From positions 1-30,553 of the IMG/VR virus record IMGVR_UViG_3300034139_000028: DNA of 30,553 bases; one strand, given 5' to 3'. Of the stretch, positions 1 through 7,600 are shown piece after piece. Both the position numbers and the translations under genes were made by a program. Under the pieces are notes generated by a model, which saw only the letters and a program-made list of their open reading frames with translations, was not told the origin of the DNA and made no database searches. Every line of letters begins with the position of its first letter. Positions within the stretch are counted from its first letter, which is position 1. The stretch comes from a virus.

Positions 1-600
1 TTAGCGAAGGGCGTTCGCCGCGTCGCGCTCCGCTTGCTCGGCCTCTTGGATGACCGAGTTAAGATCGGTCGTGTTGAAAACGTCGGTGCCCATGACGTTC
101 AGATCGGCGACGTTGTTCGCGTCGGAGGAAGTGCCCGAGCCACCCGTAGAAATGTTCGCAAAGACGACGATGATGCCGATGACGACGAAGAGCGCCACGA
201 GGAACATCACTATGCCAGCGACCTCGTTCGAGGACGCTGCCTCGGCGGCGTTCGGCTCAGGCGGCGTCTCGGGTTCGGTCGGTGAGGAGCGCGGCTCCGT
301 GACGCCGCCCCCGCCGACGCCAGTAGCTGCACCGGCTTCGGCTGCGTGAGGTTCCCCGAGCCGCTCCGCGATGGTGCCGCATCCGACGAGCACGATGCCC
401 GCGAGGAAGGCGAAGAACGATCCGTGCACGACAAGTGACTGAATGTGCAGCTTGTGGATGTTCGCGATTTCCTGAGACGGTATCGAGGGCGTGTAAGCCG
501 TCCCCGGCACGTAGGCGGTCGTAACGCTCACATCGATCATCAGCCCGCCCATCAGCGCTAGCGCCGCAATGGCGACGAGCGCCCATCCCGCTTCTTTCAT
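1..600 (-). CDS. Membrane protein with three predicted TM segments, unknown
   Basis: The protein has 199 residues and a complete stop at the window edge. It has a hydrophobic N-terminus (about residues 5-25), a second hydrophobic stretch (about 57-78, with a GIVLVGCGTIAERL segment) and a third (about 127-150). An Ala/Gly/Pro/Glu-rich linker lies between the second and third, and the tail is Asn/Asp-rich. The ATG at 600 is preceded by AGGAG with 6 nt spacing, so this start is well supported. The gene is last in a leftward group of small genes (2497 to 1) and lies 8 nt after the secreted-protein gene. I recognise no family. Its position beyond the tail genes would suit a lysis or host-envelope accessory role, which is inference only. 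Confidence 0.7.
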   Translation of the reverse strand: MKEAGWALVAIAALALMGGLMIDVSVTTAYVPGTAYTPSIPSQEIANIHKLHIQSLVVHGSFFAFLAGIVLVGCGTIAERLGEPHAAEAGAATGVGGGGVTEPRSSPTEPETPPEPNAAEAASSNEVAGIVMFLVALFVVIGIIVVFANISTGGSGTSSDANNVADLNVMGTDVFNTTDLNSVIQEAEQAERDAANALR

Positions 601-608
601 CGTCGCTC

Positions 609-1343
609 CTACCGGGAAGTTGAGGGAGTCGGCGCAGGCGGCACCGGCTGAGGCTGGGGCACGACGCGTCGAACGACCGGCGGCTGAACCGGCTGCGGCA
701 CCACACGACGGCGAACCGGGGCAGTTGCGGGCACCGTCACGACTGGTCGCCGAGCGTCGGTGCTAGGCGTAGCCGATGCCGCCGGTGGCGTAGGACGAGC
801 AAAGGGGTCGGGCGGGATATGCGATAGCCTCTCCTCGTCGGCACGCTCCCGCGCGACCCGCACACGGAGCGCGGCGACGCATCGTCGAAGTATTCCAAGC
901 CCGACGCCCGTGCCGTCGAGTGCGAGGTCGTCGATGAGTGTGTGCGTCTCGCCGTCCTTCCGGTAGAACTCGATCCCGCCGCTTGCCCCTATGAGGCGAA
1001 CGATTTCGGAGGTGAGGACGCCATTGAACCCCCGGTAGGCTCCGTTCCGGTAGCCCGTCGCCGGGCCGTCGAACACTCGATCTCCGAGGCGAATGACGAG
1101 TGTGAACTCGGCATCCCGCTCGATACTCCAGCCCATGTTCGCAACGTGGAGAACGACGAGACCGTCGGCGTCTTCGGAAATCGCCATCATGGTCGCGCCA
1201 TCGCCCTCGAAGTCGCGACCCATCACACATTCGCTCGCGCGTTCGAAGACGGTCCAACCTCGGCTCTCGCCCCACGTTCGCTGAGCCGACGCGGGCGTCA
1301 CTGCCGCGATAAGCCCGAGCGCTGCCGCTATGACTGCCTTCAT
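609..1343 (-). CDS. Secreted protein with proline-rich C-terminus, unknown
   Basis: The protein has 244 residues. It starts with a clear Sec signal peptide (MKAVIAAALGLIAAVTPASA, cleavage after ASA at about residue 20). A globular region follows (about 25-160) with alternating beta-type sequence and cysteines near residues 39 and 155. The C-terminal 70 residues are rich in Pro, Val, Arg and Thr (VVPQPVQPPVVRRVVPQPQP), typical of a disordered periplasmic stalk. The start overlaps the stop of the upstream gene (ATGA at 1340-1343), implying translational coupling. It is probably exported to the periplasm. No enzyme motif is visible and I do not recognise the family. Confidence 0.7.
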   Translation of the reverse strand: MKAVIAAALGLIAAVTPASAQRTWGESRGWTVFERASECVMGRDFEGDGATMMAISEDADGLVVLHVANMGWSIERDAEFTLVIRLGDRVFDGPATGYRNGAYRGFNGVLTSEIVRLIGASGGIEFYRKDGETHTLIDDLALDGTGVGLGILRRCVAALRVRVARERADEERLSHIPPDPFARPTPPAASATPSTDARRPVVTVPATAPVRRRVVPQPVQPPVVRRVVPQPQPVPPAPTPSTSR

Positions 1344-1573
1344 GCTGCATCCCCGTTATCGCGTAGCCTGTAGTGCATGCGATCTACCCACACATCTTTA
1401 GCGACGAGACCATCCTCGACAAGCTCCCCAAGGCGGAGCCGAAGCGGGAAAGATGCAAGCCCGGTGCCCGCGATAAGCTCTCTCTCGTCGAACATCGGGT
1501 CGCCGGTGGTGTCTGCCGCCGTTAGTAGACGGAGCGTCGCTAGAACGTGTTCGTATTGCTGCCACTGGTTCAC
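1340..1573 (-). CDS. Small winged-helix-like protein
   Basis: The protein has 77 residues. Its pattern is that of a winged helix-turn-helix: an N-terminal helix, a LIAGTGLASFPLRLRLGELV helix-turn-helix, then VEDGLVAKDVWVDRMHYRL, where the DGLV and hydrophobic beta-wing positions are typical. It starts with GTG at 1573 and overlaps the stop of the upstream gene by GTGA. Its layout mirrors the upstream 136-residue gene (helix-turn-helix, then an EKGWVERLWFG wing), so the two may be ancient paralogues. A DNA-binding regulatory role is inferred from fold pattern only; no target is known. Confidence 0.65.
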   Translation of the reverse strand: MNQWQQYEHVLATLRLLTAADTTGDPMFDERELIAGTGLASFPLRLRLGELVEDGLVAKDVWVDRMHYRLRDNGDAA

Positions 1574-1980
1574 GCGACACCCTCACTTTCGATCCCACCG
1601 GGTTCGTAATCGCTGACGTAGAACAAGCCTGCCGCCACATCGTAGACGCGTTGCCACAGAAGCTCGTTTGCCTCTTCCTCGGTAATGCCCCGCTTTCCGG
1701 CAAGGAAGACGATGCGACGGAGCATCTTTCGCACCACTTCCTCAAACTCGTCGGAGAGCCCGAACCGAGGGTGCGGCATGCTGCCAAACCAAAGCCGTTC
1801 GACCCACCCCTTCTCTACAAGCTCGGCTAGCCGTTTGTAGACGGTTCGCCGCGACATGTTCCCGTTGAACGCCGCGACGATTTCATCAGCCGTAAGGACA
1901 TACGCTTCGTTCTTCGTGAGAAGCGCGAGGGTGGCTCCACGCTGCCCAAAGGTATCGAGTTTCCCGTTCCACGCCTTCAC
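1570..1980 (-). CDS. Winged-helix DNA-binding protein
   Basis: The protein has 136 residues. Residues about 30-75 form a winged helix-turn-helix: LTADEIVAAFNGNMSRRTVY supplies the recognition helix and LVEKGWVERLWFG the wing. A C-terminal helical region (about 80-120) could mediate dimerisation. The gene begins at a GTG (1980) that overlaps the previous stop (GTGA), with a strong AAGGAGA 6 nt upstream inside the preceding gene. It is a member of the 2497-to-1 coupled group. A likely role is phage transcription regulation; the promoter it controls cannot be told from the sequence. Confidence 0.7.
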   Translation of the reverse strand: MKAWNGKLDTFGQRGATLALLTKNEAYVLTADEIVAAFNGNMSRRTVYKRLAELVEKGWVERLWFGSMPHPRFGLSDEFEEVVRKMLRRIVFLAGKRGITEEEANELLWQRVYDVAAGLFYVSDYEPGGIESEGVA

Positions 1981-2162
1981 GTTGCTCTCCTTTCATCTAC
2001 GGGCCACCGGCCCACCTTGTTTGAGTTTTCGGCCCACCACCGCTCGACCTCGGCGTCGTTCCACTCGCCGTTGAGCGGGCGAGGGAAGCCTCGGGTCTTG
2101 ATCCATCGGAAGACGGTAGGTCGGCTCTTGCCGACGTGCGCGAGCACCGCGTCGAGCTTCAT
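1977..2162 (-). CDS. AlpA/MerR-like helix-turn-helix protein
   Basis: The protein has 61 residues and matches the short AlpA-type HTH pattern: LDAVLAHVGKSRPTVFRWIK (helix-turn-helix), then GFPRPL, then a NDAEVERWWAEN helix. Such proteins are usually transcription activators or excisionase-like factors of phages and islands. The ATG at 2162 overlaps the upstream stop by ATGA. A second protein of the same type is encoded at 29218-29382, so the window has two AlpA-like factors. Confidence 0.75.
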   Translation of the reverse strand: MKLDAVLAHVGKSRPTVFRWIKTRGFPRPLNGEWNDAEVERWWAENSNKVGRWPVDERRAT

Positions 2163-2497
2163 GGCAGACGCCCGAGCAAGACCCTCGTGAGGTAGACCTC
2201 AGGGTCCGAGCCAAAGCCTTGAAGGAAGTCAGCGAGGTCGTCGGCGTTCGTGAACACGACGGTCGTGTCGCCGCTCGCTCGAACGCGGCAGACGATCTCA
2301 TCGTGCGCCTCGCTCACGAAGTCGAAGAAAGCGTGAGAGCCGTCGAGGAACGCTTCGTCCGGAATGAGCCGGTCGTGCCAGTAGGCGTCGGCAATCCGAG
2401 CGTAGAGCCCGCCGTCATCGAGATCGAGCGCGGAGGCGACTCGGGTCTCACCGTAGGCTTCGACTGTGGTCGGATAGACGGGTGTGGTGATGCGCAA
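2159..2497 (-). CDS. Hypothetical protein, first gene of left-end group
   Basis: The protein has 112 residues, is acidic and mixed alpha/beta, and I do not recognise it. The likely start is a TTG at 2495-2497 because GGGGAG lies about 8 nt upstream and the reading frame begins well there. This is the only leading phage gene on the minus strand without an exact or near-exact TAAATA box. Instead a GGGAGCCCG/CGGGCTCCC hairpin (2519-2546) lies about 20 nt upstream. Five genes follow in a tightly coupled group ending at position 1. Confidence 0.6.
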   Translation of the reverse strand: MRITTPVYPTTVEAYGETRVASALDLDDGGLYARIADAYWHDRLIPDEAFLDGSHAFFDFVSEAHDEIVCRVRASGDTTVVFTNADDLADFLQGFGSDPEVYLTRVLLGRLP

Positions 2498-2518
2498 CGT
2501 CGGACTCCCCGGTTGAAC

Positions 2519-2546
2519 GGGAGCCCGAGACGCAACACGGGCTCCC
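2519..2546 (-). terminator. 9-bp inverted repeat upstream of the left-end gene group
   Basis: GGGAGCCCG (2519-2527) and CGGGCTCCC (2538-2546) are perfect inverse complements with a 10-nt loop. No T-tract follows on the minus strand, so it is not a typical intrinsic terminator. It lies in the leader of the 2497 gene and could instead stabilise or control that mRNA. The rest of the 2498-2697 intergenic region holds a short AGTCTC-AC-GAGACT palindrome (2642-2655) and nothing else I can name. Confidence 0.4.
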
Positions 2547-2697
2547 TAGACTGAAGAGGATGGGCCGCGCCGTGCGGTTCATCCTCGCCGTCTGGGAACC
2601 CGTCTCCCCCGAGGGGGCCGTGATTCGATGACAAGGCCGGAAGTCTCACGAGACTCCGAATCCGTCAACGGAAATCGACTATAGTGGTTGACTAAAC

Positions 2698-3105
2698 CTA
2701 GGCCGGGCGAGTGATGACTAGAGCGAGGAGCCCCACCGCGACGGCAGTGAGGAAGATGCTCACGATACCGTAGACGACTGCCTTCACCGGGCTAAAGTCG
2801 GCGAGATCGACCTTCTTCGCGAGCTTCTCTTCGAGATGCTTGATCCGGGTCTCGACGACATCGGTATCGGGCTTCTTGTCGATCTCGGCCTTGAGCGCCG
2901 TCTCGGCGGTCTCACGGTTGTTCCGCTCGTGCCGGAACTTCTGGTCGAGCGCCTCACGGTGCTCCTCGTGCCGCTCTTCGATGTTCGTGAGCTTGCTCGT
3001 GAGGAGCGTCTGAATCCCATCGAGCCTGAGGTTCGTGGCATCGTGGTTAGATTGGATGGTCGCGCGTAGGAGCGCGATTTGTGTGCTATCGTCGGTGCCG
3101 GACAT
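2698..3105 (-). CDS. Coiled-coil, single C-terminal TM protein; holin/XhlA-like candidate
   Basis: The protein has 135 residues. Residues about 10-100 are a long charged helix (RHEEHREALDQKFRHERNNR and neighbours) with heptad character. Residues about 105-130 form one membrane span (VVYGIVSIFLTAVAVGLLAL) ending in a short tail. This topology resembles XhlA-type haemolysin/holin accessory proteins, usually placed after the tail genes as here. The ATG at 3105 is preferred over an upstream in-frame start because it has AGGCGAG about 8 nt upstream and lies downstream of a TAAATA box (3141-3146). The family assignment is inference from topology; an i-spanin is the main alternative. Confidence 0.6.
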   Translation of the reverse strand: MSGTDDSTQIALLRATIQSNHDATNLRLDGIQTLLTSKLTNIEERHEEHREALDQKFRHERNNRETAETALKAEIDKKPDTDVVETRIKHLEEKLAKKVDLADFSPVKAVVYGIVSIFLTAVAVGLLALVITRPA

Positions 3106-3140
3106 CTTCTCGCCTTCGGGCGGAGGTTTCCGCTCTCCAC

Positions 3141-3146
3141 TATTTA
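3141..3146 (-). promoter_or_regulatory. TAAATA box, long-leader type
   Basis: This is an exact minus-strand TAAATA within CGGGTAAATA. It lies 35 nt upstream of the ATG at 3105, with an SD-like AGGCGAG in between. The leader contains a small GCGGA/TCCGC hairpin. This is the only box far from its start without the hairpin-to-start geometry, and it argues that the box is a promoter element at least here. Confidence 0.6.
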
Positions 3147-3170
3147 CCCGATGGGCACCCCTGCCCCGGC

Positions 3171-3668
3171 TCAAGGCCACGGAGCACCATCGACATCGAC
3201 GGCCTCGATCTCGGCAAGCGTGGCAGCCGCTTCGAGTTGATCCTTCAAAGCGCGAGCAATCGCATGGGCGGTCGAGACGTGCTGCTTAACCGCGAGCGCA
3301 GCGGTCACCATGTCCTCGCCATTGAGCACGACGACCGAATTATCTGCCATCGTCCAGCTTTCGGAAAAGGGCTGCCCGAGCGTCGTCGCCATGAACGCTA
3401 TCGAGAAGGCACCGGTCACCTTCCGCTGACTGTCCGGGTCACTATCCATCCGACCGAACGGCGTATCGGCCCCCGCTTCCTCGACGGCTACCTTCTTCGC
3501 GTTGATGAGGTGCCGCTTGTTCGCTCGCGCGACTTCGAGATCGTGCGCATCCCAGTAGCCCTCGGGGAGCGCGACCGCGCCGTCGGGCAAGGCGTCGCCC
3601 TCGACCGGAATCCATAGCGTGTCGGGTGCCCCGTCGATGCCGGGGATAAGGTAAGACGGCCTCAGCAT
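3171..3668 (-). CDS. DUF4376-type phage tail accessory protein
   Basis: The protein has 165 residues. The C-terminal two thirds have the features of DUF4376: DSDPDSQRKVTGAF, FSESWTMADNSVVVLNGEDM, then a helix with HVSTAHAIARALKDQLEAAA and a terminal EAVDVDGAPWP. Such domains occur at the end of phage tail-fibre regions. The ATG overlaps the upstream stop (TGATG at 3666-3670). It is the last gene of the 4659-to-3171 tail accessory group. Confidence 0.75.
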   Translation of the reverse strand: MLRPSYLIPGIDGAPDTLWIPVEGDALPDGAVALPEGYWDAHDLEVARANKRHLINAKKVAVEEAGADTPFGRMDSDPDSQRKVTGAFSIAFMATTLGQPFSESWTMADNSVVVLNGEDMVTAALAVKQHVSTAHAIARALKDQLEAAATLAEIEAVDVDGAPWP

Positions 3669-4027
3669 CACGGAGCCCACTGCACCGTGAGGGTGCCGCT
3701 CTTGACGTAGAACACGTCGCCCATCGTCGCCCCGCCCGCTCGCCAAGCGAGAAGCTGAAATTCGTAAGTCTGCCCGGCGACCGAGCCGCTCCAAGTGGTC
3801 GAATAGTTGATCGAGCCGTCGTAGCTGGTGCCGTTGCTCAACACCTGTGCAACACCGCCCGGAATGGTCGCGGTGAGGTCCGTCCAAGCGCCGCTCGTCG
3901 TGATGTTGCGGTATTGGATTTTGAAGCTGATGGCCGCGTCGCCGACCTTATCCGCCGCGCTTGTGTGCACCTGATAGGTGAGCGGGAATGTGAGCGAGAG
4001 ATACTTCGGCGAGGTCGGCCCGGTCAC
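3668..4027 (-). CDS. Beta-rich tail accessory protein
   Basis: The protein has 119 residues, with many Ser/Thr/Gly/Tyr residues and alternating beta-strand pattern (KYLSLTFPLTYQVHT, ISFKIQYRN, TYEFQLLAWRA). This is like a small virion surface or fibre-associated domain. I place the start at the GTG at 4027 because it overlaps the upstream stop by GTGA, the junction used repeatedly in this genome. A more distal GTG at 4096 would overlap the upstream gene by 73 nt and has no ribosome site. Function is unknown beyond likely virion association. Confidence 0.6.
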   Translation of the reverse strand: MTGPTSPKYLSLTFPLTYQVHTSAADKVGDAAISFKIQYRNITTSGAWTDLTATIPGGVAQVLSNGTSYDGSINYSTTWSGSVAGQTYEFQLLAWRAGGATMGDVFYVKSGTLTVQWAP

Positions 4028-4659
4028 CTGTAGACCGGTGCAATAGTGGTCGGTGAGCCCGACGAGATCGAAGTGATGAGCGAGAACGTCGAGCACTGCG
4101 TCGACGTGATCGTCGTGCCCGACGCGGGCGGAGGCGGAGCCGGGTCAAGTTGGGCGATGGTGATGAGGGTGCTCGTGAGGGTGACGCCGCCGTAGGTGCT
4201 CGCCACGGCGAGCCATCCGGTCGAGGTGAAGGCCGTCACCGACACGGTGCCGTCTGCGCCCACTGTCGCCGTGCAGTTGGCAGCGGTGACGCTCCACGTC
4301 GCGGACGAGCTTACGTCGGTGGTGCCCTTGAAGCGGGTCACCTTGATCGTGCGGGTGACCTCCCCCGACTTCACCGCGCCCGTGTAGGTGCAATAGAAGA
4401 GGGCCGAGGACGCCGCCTCTTGCCGATGGGTCGAGACCGCCGTCACGTCTGCACCGCTCTCAATGCTATCGAGCTTCGTCTCGCGGTAGGTGTGCGTCGC
4501 CGAACCGTTCGCGAGCGTCACCGTGATCGAGAGCGACTTCGGAGGCCCCGCACTCTTCGAGGCGAGAGTGCCGGTCACTACGTTGCGCCCGAACTGGTCG
4601 GTGAGCGTGTAGAAGGTTCCGACGACGCCGGTGTCGTAGATCGTTTTAAAGTCGGGCAC
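4024..4659 (-). CDS. Beta-sandwich tail protein with Ig-like domain
   Basis: The protein has 211 residues. The first ~95 residues are beta-rich (a phage tail-tip-like domain). Residues about 110-175 look like a bacterial Ig-like (BIG2) domain: ATWSVTAANCTATVGADGTV then STGWLAVASTYGGVTLTSTL. A PAPPPPA linker and a Ser/Thr-rich tail follow. The preferred start is the GTG at 4659, five nt after a TAAATA box; an upstream in-frame GTG would put the box inside the gene. The Ig-like pattern resembles the duplicated domains in the adjacent tail-tip protein, so both probably decorate the tail tip. Confidence 0.6.
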   Translation of the reverse strand: MPDFKTIYDTGVVGTFYTLTDQFGRNVVTGTLASKSAGPPKSLSITVTLANGSATHTYRETKLDSIESGADVTAVSTHRQEAASSALFYCTYTGAVKSGEVTRTIKVTRFKGTTDVSSSATWSVTAANCTATVGADGTVSVTAFTSTGWLAVASTYGGVTLTSTLITIAQLDPAPPPPASGTTITSTQCSTFSLITSISSGSPTTIAPVYR

Positions 4660-4664
4660 GCGGT

Positions 4665-4670
4665 TATTTA
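4665..4670 (-). promoter_or_regulatory. TAAATA box, direct type (5 nt to GTG)
   Basis: GGGGTAAATA lies five nt before the GTG at 4659. The TAA of the box is also the stop codon of the large tail-tip gene (4668-4670), so termination and the next start signal are fused. Confidence 0.65.
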
Positions 4671-7600
4671 CCCCCACGTTCCCGAGTAGGTGCCGGTCGC
4701 GTTCGTGACCGTCTTGCCGTTCTTCCGCACCGCGTAGCCGCCCGCGACGCCGCTCGTCGAAGCCGCTCCCGCGCCGCCGCCGGTGCCACCCGCATTGCCG
4801 TAGGAGGTGCCCGCACCGCCCGCACCGCCGCCCGAGGTCGTGCCGCTCGCGCCATTGCCCGCGCTGCCGTAATCGCCGGTCGCACCACCGCCACCGCTGC
4901 CGTTCGGATAGCCGCCGCCGCCGCCGCCGCCCGCACCGTAGAGGGGTTCACCCGCGTTCCAGTTCGAGGACGCGGAGCCACCATTGCCACCACCACCACC
5001 GCCACGGATTGCACCCGCGTTCGTGATGGTGAGATTCTCCGAACAATAGATGGCGTCGCCACCGTTCGAGCCGGGGCCACCCGCGCCCGAGTAACCGCCG
5101 AAACCGCCGTAGCCGCCGCCGCCCGCCACGGTGACACCTGAGGCCACGTTGACCGTGAGGGCGATGGCATAGGTCGAGGACGGCCAAACGCCCGTGTCGA
5201 TGCCGCGACCGCCGCCCGAGAGCCCGGTCACATTGCCGTTGATGTTGAACGTGATCGTCGCATCAGATGCGCCGGTGTAGCCCGCCACGTCGGCAAGCGT
5301 GCGGAGGTTCACCGTGCCGGTTGTCGCCGAGACATTGAGCGTCGCGGTGAAGGCACTCGCCGGGGTCGCCGGTGCGCCGGTTGCACCCGGTGCGGCGAGA
5401 ACATCCCAGTAGGCGTTAGCCTGTGCGGTGCCGGTCGGGCTGTTACCTACGGTGGTCGTGATGGCAGTGTAGGAGCCGCCGCCAAACGTGACCCAATCGC
5501 CCTGATAGTAGGTCGTCGAGGTAGTGTAGGCTCCACGGTTCGTGAGGCCGGTTATGCGGCCCGGCACGGTCCAGTCCGAGACGAGCGCACCGTCGTAGCG
5601 CTTTAGCGCCCACGACTGCCAAAGCGCGTCGGTGCCACCCGGAACGGCGTCCGACCACCCGCTCGGGTCCGTGCCCGTCGGGGTCGCCGGTTGAGCCGAC
5701 GAGCGGATGAACTTCGTGTCGCGATAGTTGCCCTGAATCGCGAGGCTGATGAACTGAGTGTTCGAGGCATGGCCGGGCGGGAAGCTCGCGTTCGACGTGT
5801 GCGCGGTCGCGCAATGCCACGAGCCGTTTGCATACTGAACCACGTCACCGACCACATAGGCCGTCGAGGCGAGCCATGCGCCGCGAACGGCATTGCGCGT
5901 CGCTCCCATCTCGTTCCAGCCGAGACGGATGCCGGTGATGTCCTGACCAACGCCGCCAATGTGGTAGCCCTGATATATGACTTGAAAATAGGCACAGTTC
6001 GCGTCGAGCGTGAAGCTGCCCTTGCAGTCATGCCAAACGCCACCCGCGAGGGTGTTGTCGAAGTGCAGAATTGACCCGGTGCCAATCTCGGTCGAGCCGT
6101 CGTGCCTCCACTGACGGATAGTGATGTAGACGGTGCCGCCCGTGGTGCCGGGCCGGATGTAGTGTGCCCAGTAGAGCTTCGCGCCGGGGCGACCCTGCAT
6201 TTTGTCATTGTTCGTGCCGCCGTTCGGCACGAAGCGGGAGCTTCCCGAAGCCACAACGTCGTTGAAGCGCCAGTAGAACGGAGCGGGGTCGCCGGTGACC
6301 GCCGCGTAGCGGTTGAGGTTCCCGCCGTAGCCGGTCACGTAATAGCCATCGACGAGACCACCGGTCGTGTCGGTGAGGTTGTGATTCTTGACGAGATTGT
6401 CGCCCGTCGTGGCGTAGAGGTCCGGACGCGACGGCCCCGCGAGATTGCCGAAATTAAGATCGTAGTTCGGGCGGAACTGGATGTTTGTGACGGTCATGGT
6501 GCCGCCTTGCGTTCCACCCGTGAGGGCGAAGATGGGCGAGCCCGTCACCGACACCGCATAGTCGGAGCCGATTTGCGTGGCGTCTTTCCAGAAAGTGACC
6601 GCCTTGCCGTCGAAGACGAATTGGTAGGTCGCGGCGGTGTCGAGCGCGACATAGCCGACGGTCGCGTTTGCGAACGCTGAAATCTGAGCGCCCGTGAAAA
6701 CGAAGCCGTAGCTTTGCCCGTTGATTTGAACGGCGACGTAGCCGTTCGTGCCCGCAGACGGGAGCTTGAACGAAGCCGCGAACGGCCCCCGCACGACTTC
6801 CTTCACGGAGAAGGTCGAGCCGCTCGCATTGAACGTCACGCTGTTGCCGGTGACTGATGCCGTGCCGGTCGTCGTGAAGGTGACGTTCGCAGAAGCGTTC
6901 GCCGCCGCCGTGCTCTTTTCGAGACGCACGACGGTCACGGTGTCGCTCGCGCCCGAGGTAGCACCGGTCGCGGTCACGACGACTTGGCGGTTCGTGCCGA
7001 AATTGGCGGAGGAAAGCGTTCGGCTATCGCCGGTGCCGGTGAGCGTCACACTCGGCGAAGTGGTGAAGTTCACCGTCTCTGAGGTGTTTTGCTTCGTCGC
7101 TGTGAACGTGATGCTCGATGGGCTCGACACATCGAGAACCCCATCCGTGTAGGTGAAGGCTTCGTGGCTCGGCGCAAGCGCGATGACTGCACCGCCCGGC
7201 CCGGTAGCGCCGGTAGCACCGGCTGCTCCGTTCGACCCGGCTGCGCCCGCCTTCGACTTCGCAATCCCATATTCTTTATCGATGGTGACGCTGCCGTAGA
7301 CGGCACGGAGGGTCGCGGTGCCGGTGTCTGCCGACATCGCCGTGACCGAGTAGACACCGTTGGAATTGATCGAGATCGACACGCCCGCCGACGCGGCGAC
7401 GGAGTAGGTAACCGAACCGCTTGTCGTCTTGTCAGTCGTGCCGTCGAACACCCGGAAAGTGCCACCTGCGCCGGTGAAGCTCGACACCGTGCCTGCCGCG
7501 TCTGCCGCTACAGAGTGAGCCTCGTTTGAGAGGAGGCCGACGACCGCGTTCTGCCCGGCTGCACCCGTTGCACCCGTTGCGCCCGCTGCGCCGGTCGCGC

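Noticed and set aside
2679-2686. CACTATAG on the minus strand, resembling a T7-type promoter core
   Set aside because: I found it once only, the rest of the promoter does not match well, and no single-subunit RNA polymerase gene is visible.
4028-4096. An upstream GTG start at 4096 for the 3668 tail gene
   Set aside because: It would overlap the upstream gene by 73 nt with no ribosome site, while the GTG at 4027 gives the GTGA junction seen elsewhere in this genome.
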